Of a DNA stretch of 10,206 nucleotides, positions 6,043 through 10,206 are shown piece after piece (position 1 is the stretch's first letter; each line of letters begins with the position of its first letter). The translations under genes and the position numbers were made by a program. This DNA comes from an uncultured Streptococcus sp. Lineage in GTDB: Bacteria > Bacillota > Bacilli > Lactobacillales > Streptococcaceae. The stretch covers positions 1 to 10,206 of the forward strand of contig NZ_CALHWC010000134.1 of assembly GCF_938036805.1 (NCBI RefSeq), written 5' to 3'. Below the pieces are notes generated by a model. It saw nothing but the letters and a program-made list of their open reading frames with translations. It made no database searches and was not told the DNA's origin.

Positions 6043-8346
6043 TTATGCAATCACTTCAAAAACGGAAGCGGTCAGATTTTCAACATAGAAGGGTCTCTTA
6101 TGGCGACTATTGCCGACCACCAAGCGCAGGTGATCCGCATTTTCAAGGTAATATGGTAGACCACTTGCATTAAAAATGATTTCATAACGTTTTTCGTCTT
6201 TAATCTCAAAAATGACGATACCACTACCAGCAAAGGCTTCTCTTACAAAGACATGTTTGTAAATCTCTTCATAGGTTTGATAAGAAAATTCCTTCTGACT
6301 TGTCTTTAAGCGAATGATTTGCTTGATATAATCAATACTCTCCTGATGTTGGCTAATCAATTCCCAATTCACTTGGTTGACAGCATCGGGAGCATTGTAG
6401 CTATTCATTGCTCTGTCACGGTCGCTAGGAAGGACTTGGCCCTCTTCGCCTGTTCCTACTAGTTTCGTGCGAGAAAATTCTTGACCCAATTCCATGAATG
6501 CCATCCCCTGCATAAGCAAGTTCATAGCTGTTGCCAGCTCAATTCTTTTGGTCCGAGTGACCTCATCATCTTCTGGGTGCAAGTCAACCAGCAAGTCATG
6601 CAGATTGAAATTATCATGCGCCTCCACATAATTAAGAACCTGAGTTGGTGTCAAATAGGAGCCTAACTCACTGCTGCCCAGAATGGCTTTGGCTATGATA
6701 TCTTCAGTCGCTTGTCCGCTCACATAACCAGCTTTCAGACCACCGTAGACTTCAGCACCCTTTATCGCATCGCGCTGGGTATCATTGAAAAAGCCAATTC
6801 GCGGCAGTTGATAAGCATTGTTTTTCTTAGCCTTGTCCTCTGGCATCAGGCCTGTTCCCATATCCCAACCTTCACCATAAAGCAAAATCCGTGGATCAAT
6901 TTTGTCCATTTCTTCTCGGATGATATTCATGGTGGTGACATCATGGATTCCCATCAGATCAAAACGGAAGCCATCCACATTGAATTCTTCTACCCAATAG
7001 CGAAGTGAATCAATCATGAATTTGCGGAACATTTCATGCTCACTAGCCGTCTCGCTGCCGACTCCGGTACCGTTTTGGAAAGAACCGTTGGGATTCATCC
7101 GGTAGTAATAATCGGGAACCGTTGACTGAAAGGCTGAGTCAAAGGTCGAATAAATATGATTGTAAACCACATCTAAGGTCACAGAAATTCCTGCATCGTG
7201 GTAAGCCTGAATCATGGTTTTCAAATCTCGGATAGCCTGACCCGGATCATCTGGATTAGAAGAAAAACTGGTTTCTGGTGCATTGTAGTTCTGCGGATCA
7301 TAGCCCCAGTTATAAGTAACTTGGCCATTTTCGTCATAGTCCTTGTGTCGGTCAGAAACCGGCTGGAGCTGCACGACATTGATACCTAGATTGCGAATGT
7401 AATCAAAAGTAGTCTGATCTTCCTGACTATTTCTAGTGCCACGTTGACAAGCACCTAAAAAAGTCCCTCGCAAATGCTCTGCGACACCTGAACTAGGCGA
7501 TTTGCTAATATCTCGGATATGCATCTCATAGATGACCGCCTGATTCGGATTATCTAAACGCCAAGTTGCCTCCTTGCCTTGACATACCTTAAAACCAGCA
7601 ACAGTCTTGTCCTGTTCAGCAACAATAGCTGAGCGCTTGCCATCAGGACTGGTGGCGATTGTATAAGGATCGCGCGTCAAAAAATGCTGGTTTTCAAAAT
7701 GAACATGATACTGGTAGGCCTTGCCAGCTAAATCTTCTGGCACTTCCACCGACCAAACTCCGATTGTATTTTTAGCATGATCGTGCGAGTAAATCTCTCC
7801 CTTTTCCATAGGGAATTCTTTATAAACAGCTGCTTGATTATCGGAAGTTTCATAGACTAGCAATTCAACTTTTTTGGCTGTCGGAGCCCAAACTTTAAAC
7901 TCATTTACCTGCCCCTGCAGACGATGCCCAAGCCAACCTTGGTAGCCCCAACATTCGTCAAAATAATCTGAGCGCATAGCCACATCGAAATTATGAGGAC
8001 GTCGCCGCGAATATTGGTGGCTCGTCGTCGCCGCTTGCAAGGAATAGTAGACCTGATGATCTCCTTCAATCAACCACACCTCTGTCGGCAAATGAACTGG
8101 TAATAAATCAATGTGATAATCGCAAGATTGGCTGGACCAGTCTGAACGTTTGACAATCACATGAGCCTGACTAAGAGGCTCCCAACTTTCAAAAGATAGT
8201 TCCCCCTGAATACCAAAATAATCAAGTTTGGAAAAAGGAGCTTCTTTTCCCCACTGATCTGTCTGCCACTGCCACAAGTCATAAGAAAAGTAATCTCCCT
8301 TAGGATTGTGGTAATGGACAATGACCTTATAGTCTAGCATTTTCAT
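6043..8346 (-). CDS. pulA: Type I pullulanase, cytosolic (GH13 debranching enzyme)
   Basis: Hydrolyses alpha-1,6 branches in pullulan-like oligosaccharides or glycogen. 767 residues: an N-terminal starch-binding-like domain (CBM41/PUD type, about 5-110), a CBM48-like domain (about 130-235, with FKVWAPTAKKVELLVY), then the GH13 barrel. The type I signature YNWGYDP is at 345-351; region I DVVYNH at 392-397; region II GFRFDLMG with nucleophile Asp463; region III GEGW with acid/base Glu492; region IV EAHDN with Asp578. All catalytic residues are present. There is no signal peptide and no LPXTG anchor, so it is intracellular and differs from the large surface pullulanases of streptococci. The start lies 8 nt after dgkB, with only a weak GAAGAG site; a second ATG two codons later is possible. 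It is the last gene of the ligA-dgkB-pulA operon. Confidence 0.95.
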   Translation of the reverse strand: MKMLDYKVIVHYHNPKGDYFSYDLWQWQTDQWGKEAPFSKLDYFGIQGELSFESWEPLSQAHVIVKRSDWSSQSCDYHIDLLPVHLPTEVWLIEGDHQVYYSLQAATTSHQYSRRRPHNFDVAMRSDYFDECWGYQGWLGHRLQGQVNEFKVWAPTAKKVELLVYETSDNQAAVYKEFPMEKGEIYSHDHAKNTIGVWSVEVPEDLAGKAYQYHVHFENQHFLTRDPYTIATSPDGKRSAIVAEQDKTVAGFKVCQGKEATWRLDNPNQAVIYEMHIRDISKSPSSGVAEHLRGTFLGACQRGTRNSQEDQTTFDYIRNLGINVVQLQPVSDRHKDYDENGQVTYNWGYDPQNYNAPETSFSSNPDDPGQAIRDLKTMIQAYHDAGISVTLDVVYNHIYSTFDSAFQSTVPDYYYRMNPNGSFQNGTGVGSETASEHEMFRKFMIDSLRYWVEEFNVDGFRFDLMGIHDVTTMNIIREEMDKIDPRILLYGEGWDMGTGLMPEDKAKKNNAYQLPRIGFFNDTQRDAIKGAEVYGGLKAGYVSGQATEDIIAKAILGSSELGSYLTPTQVLNYVEAHDNFNLHDLLVDLHPEDDEVTRTKRIELATAMNLLMQGMAFMELGQEFSRTKLVGTGEEGQVLPSDRDRAMNSYNAPDAVNQVNWELISQHQESIDYIKQIIRLKTSQKEFSYQTYEEIYKHVFVREAFAGSGIVIFEIKDEKRYEIIFNASGLPYYLENADHLRLVVGNSRHKRPFYVENLTASVFEVIA

Positions 8347-8354
8347 TTATCTCT

Positions 8355-9314
8355 TCATTCTAATTTTTCTAAGGAAAGAGCGCTCTCATCTATTTCATCT
8401 ATATTGGCGAAAAACTCCAGATGATTGTGCAAAACTTCCAATTCTACTGGTGTATCTCCTCCGTACTCACCATCCAAGTTCAACATAAAGGGTGCTTTTT
8501 TATCTAATACTTCTAGCTTCAATTTGCTGGTTTTCAGATATTCAACATTGGCATCCGTCACGTGTTGGCCACCATTAATTGCCTGTATGATGAGACTAAG
8601 CATATCAAACAACTTGGCCGTTTTTACAAGAATCAAGGTGAAATTTCCATCATCCAGTTTGGTATCTGGTGCTAGCTTTTCAAAGCCTCCGATAGAATTG
8701 GTCAAGGCCGCAAAGACAAGCGAAATCTTGCCCTCAAAAACACCATGGTCATGCTCTATCCGTACCTTACGGGATTTAGAGCGCGGCAGCATTTTGGCTC
8801 CTTCGGCTACATAAGCCAGATAGCCTAAACGGGTCTTGACCTCACTAGGGACACTGTAAGTCAGCTCTGTCAGCGTGCCCGCCGCCGCAATGTTGATAAA
8901 GTATTTGCTGCCATAAGCCCGACCGATATCCATCTGAATCGTCTGGCTTTTCTCAATAATCCGAGCTGCAGCCACCGGATCTCCCATGGGAATTTTCAGA
9001 GCACGCGCATAATCATTGGTTGTACCAGTTGGGATGAAAGCCAGCTTAGGGCGCACATCTAGGCCCGCAACCCCATTCACTACTTCATTGATGGTCCCAT
9101 CTCCACCGGCTGCTATGACTAAATCAAAACCTGCTCTTGCTGCTCTTTCAGCTTCTCGCTGAGCAGAGAAAGGCTCTGGAGTCGTCTGGTAGGCACTGGT
9201 CTCATAGCCAACATCTTCCAAGACATCCAAGACTTCGGCAATATTTTTTTTGATAATTTCCTGCCCAGAAGTTGGGTTATAAATCAATCTTGCTTTTTTT
9301 ATTTTATTTTCCAT
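8355..9314 (-). CDS. dgkB: Diacylglycerol kinase, DgkB type
   Basis: Soluble lipid kinase that phosphorylates diacylglycerol to phosphatidic acid at the inner membrane face, returning the LTA-synthesis by-product to phospholipid synthesis. 319 residues from ATG 9314. Family hallmarks: YNPTSG at 12-17, the nucleotide-binding GGDGTINEVVNG at 70-81, IPTGTTNDYARAL at 94-106, GFEKLAPDTKLDDG at 210-223 and LDGEYGG at 280-286, whose Glu283 aligns with the proposed catalytic Glu of S. aureus DgkB. It resembles that protein along its length, so DgkB is favoured over sphingosine- or undecaprenol-kinase relatives. A GTG at 9326 overlapping the ligA stop as GTGA would add four residues, but the ATG has GTGAGG 6 nt upstream and gives the usual N-terminus. 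Only 8 nt separate it from pulA. Confidence 0.92.
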   Translation of the reverse strand: MENKIKKARLIYNPTSGQEIIKKNIAEVLDVLEDVGYETSAYQTTPEPFSAQREAERAARAGFDLVIAAGGDGTINEVVNGVAGLDVRPKLAFIPTGTTNDYARALKIPMGDPVAAARIIEKSQTIQMDIGRAYGSKYFINIAAAGTLTELTYSVPSEVKTRLGYLAYVAEGAKMLPRSKSRKVRIEHDHGVFEGKISLVFAALTNSIGGFEKLAPDTKLDDGNFTLILVKTAKLFDMLSLIIQAINGGQHVTDANVEYLKTSKLKLEVLDKKAPFMLNLDGEYGGDTPVELEVLHNHLEFFANIDEIDESALSLEKLE

Positions 9315-9322
9315 ACTCAGCC

Positions 9323-10206
9323 TCACAAACTATCTAGCCAATCCTCATCCCGAATCTCGATTCCAAGTTCTTGAGCTTTGGTTAATTTGCTGCCTGCATC
9401 GCTACCTGCCACCACCAAATCTGTCTTTTTAGACACACTTCCAGCAACATTTGCACCCAGACTCAGCAATTTTTCTTTAGCTTGATTCCGTGTTAATTTT
9501 TGTAATTTTCCGGTCAATACGACTGTTTTGCCAGCGAGAGCGGCATCAGCTGCCACTTTCTCCCTTAGATAGTCTAGGTTGACGCCAGCTTCTTGTAATT
9601 CTTGCAGCAGAAGCTGACTGCCTTCCTGCTCAAAGTAAGAATGCAGACTCTGAGCGATAACTGTCCCCAAACTGTCAATAGAAGCAATTTCCTCTTGACT
9701 GGCCTGTGACAACTTGATCATATCGTGGAATTTCTCCATCAAAATCCGACTAGCCTTGCTTCCCACGTGGCGGATTCCCAGACCAAAGAGCAATTTTTCT
9801 GCTGAGTTTTCCTTGGAAGCTTGAATGGCATTATACAATTTATTCGCTGATTTTTCCTTAAAGCCGTCCAAGGTCAGCAAATCTTCTACAGAAAGTCGAT
9901 AAATTCCAGCCACATCCTTGACCAAGTTCTTATCAAAGACCTTCTCGACCACTGCTGGACCAAGGCCAGTAATATTCATGGCATCCCGACTGGCAAAGTG
10001 GATCAAGCCTTCCTTGATCTGAGCTGGACAGAGCGGGTTGATACAGCGCAGAGCCACTTCGTCCTCGAAATGCACCAGCTCACTCTCACAGCTCGGACAG
10101 TGACTCGGTATTTCCAAAGGCTCTTCTGAAATGCGCTTGGACTCCACCACGCGCAAGACAGCAGGAATAATGTCCCCCGCTTTATAGACGATAACGGTGT
10201 CTTTCT
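9323..10206 (-). CDS. ligA: NAD+-dependent DNA ligase, C-terminal part (cut by window edge)
   Basis: Seals nicks in replication and repair. The last 293 codons are visible and the frame is open to the right edge; the full protein is about 650 residues, so the adenylation domain with the catalytic lysine is outside. The visible part begins in the OB fold (TVIVYKAGDIIPAVLRVVES), followed by a zinc finger with Cys36, Cys39, Cys54 and Cys59 (CX2CX14CX4C), helix-hairpin-helix repeats (about 70-190: NITGLGP, LDGFKEKS, FGLGIRHVGSKA, IDSLGTVI), and a C-terminal BRCT domain (about 222-293: TVVLTGKL, GSVSKKTDLVVAG). It ends with TGA 8 nt before the dgkB ATG. Essential housekeeping gene; first visible member of the ligA-dgkB-pulA transcript, whose promoter is outside the window. 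Confidence 0.98.
   Translation of the reverse strand, partial: KDTVIVYKAGDIIPAVLRVVESKRISEEPLEIPSHCPSCESELVHFEDEVALRCINPLCPAQIKEGLIHFASRDAMNITGLGPAVVEKVFDKNLVKDVAGIYRLSVEDLLTLDGFKEKSANKLYNAIQASKENSAEKLLFGLGIRHVGSKASRILMEKFHDMIKLSQASQEEIASIDSLGTVIAQSLHSYFEQEGSQLLLQELQEAGVNLDYLREKVAADAALAGKTVVLTGKLQKLTRNQAKEKLLSLGANVAGSVSKKTDLVVAGSDAGSKLTKAQELGIEIRDEDWLDSL

Noticed and set aside
8425..8814. 129-residue open frame antisense to dgkB
   Set aside because: It lies wholly inside a strongly supported gene, lacks a ribosome binding site and recognisable domains, and looks like a shadow of dgkB codon use.

Overview
The window looks like a chromosomal segment of a low-GC Gram-positive coccus, most likely an oral Streptococcus of the sanguinis/gordonii/anginosus type. 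This rests on my recollection of how closely the LigA, DgkB, AroB/AroD/AroE and rRNA methyltransferase proteins resemble streptococcal ones, on AGGAGG-like ribosome binding sites, and on gene orders that recall other streptococci (methyltransferase-aroD-aroE-aroB; ligA-dgk-pulA). A poly-glycerophosphate LTA synthase argues against S. pneumoniae/S. mitis, which make a different teichoic acid. No search was run, so the species is not fixed. I see no mobile element, CRISPR array, tRNA or rRNA.

Layout. (1) Positions 1-3344, minus strand: a tight operon read right to left. It has a COG1092/RlmI-like 23S rRNA methyltransferase, then aroD, aroE and aroB (cut by the left edge), which encode shikimate-pathway steps. 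It is driven by a near-consensus extended -10 promoter so close to the first ATG that the mRNA should be leaderless. (2) About 3345-3707: a divergent, AT-rich intergenic region with two promoters and two dyads, one of which contains a CodY-like box. (3) 3708-5909, plus strand: a single LtaS-type lipoteichoic acid synthase with a complete active site and an unusual polyserine C-terminus. (4) 5910-6042: two consecutive hairpin terminators between convergent genes; the second should work in both directions. (5) 6043-10206, minus strand: a packed operon read right to left, with ligA (NAD+ DNA ligase, cut by the right edge), a DgkB-type diacylglycerol kinase, and a cytosolic type I pullulanase.

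How the genes fit together. The aro genes feed chorismate for aromatic amino acids. LtaS polymerises glycerophosphate from phosphatidylglycerol and releases diacylglycerol; DgkB is the enzyme that returns diacylglycerol to phospholipid synthesis, so the window holds both halves of that lipid cycle on convergent transcripts. PulA trims alpha-1,6 branches of internal glycogen or imported maltooligosaccharides. I recall glg genes following pulA in other streptococci, but here pulA is followed by a terminator.

Most of the window is ordinary core genome. The points worth attention are regulatory (the leaderless aro operon, the CodY-like box, the operator-like dyads) and the serine tail of LtaS. 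I found no convincing undescribed system.
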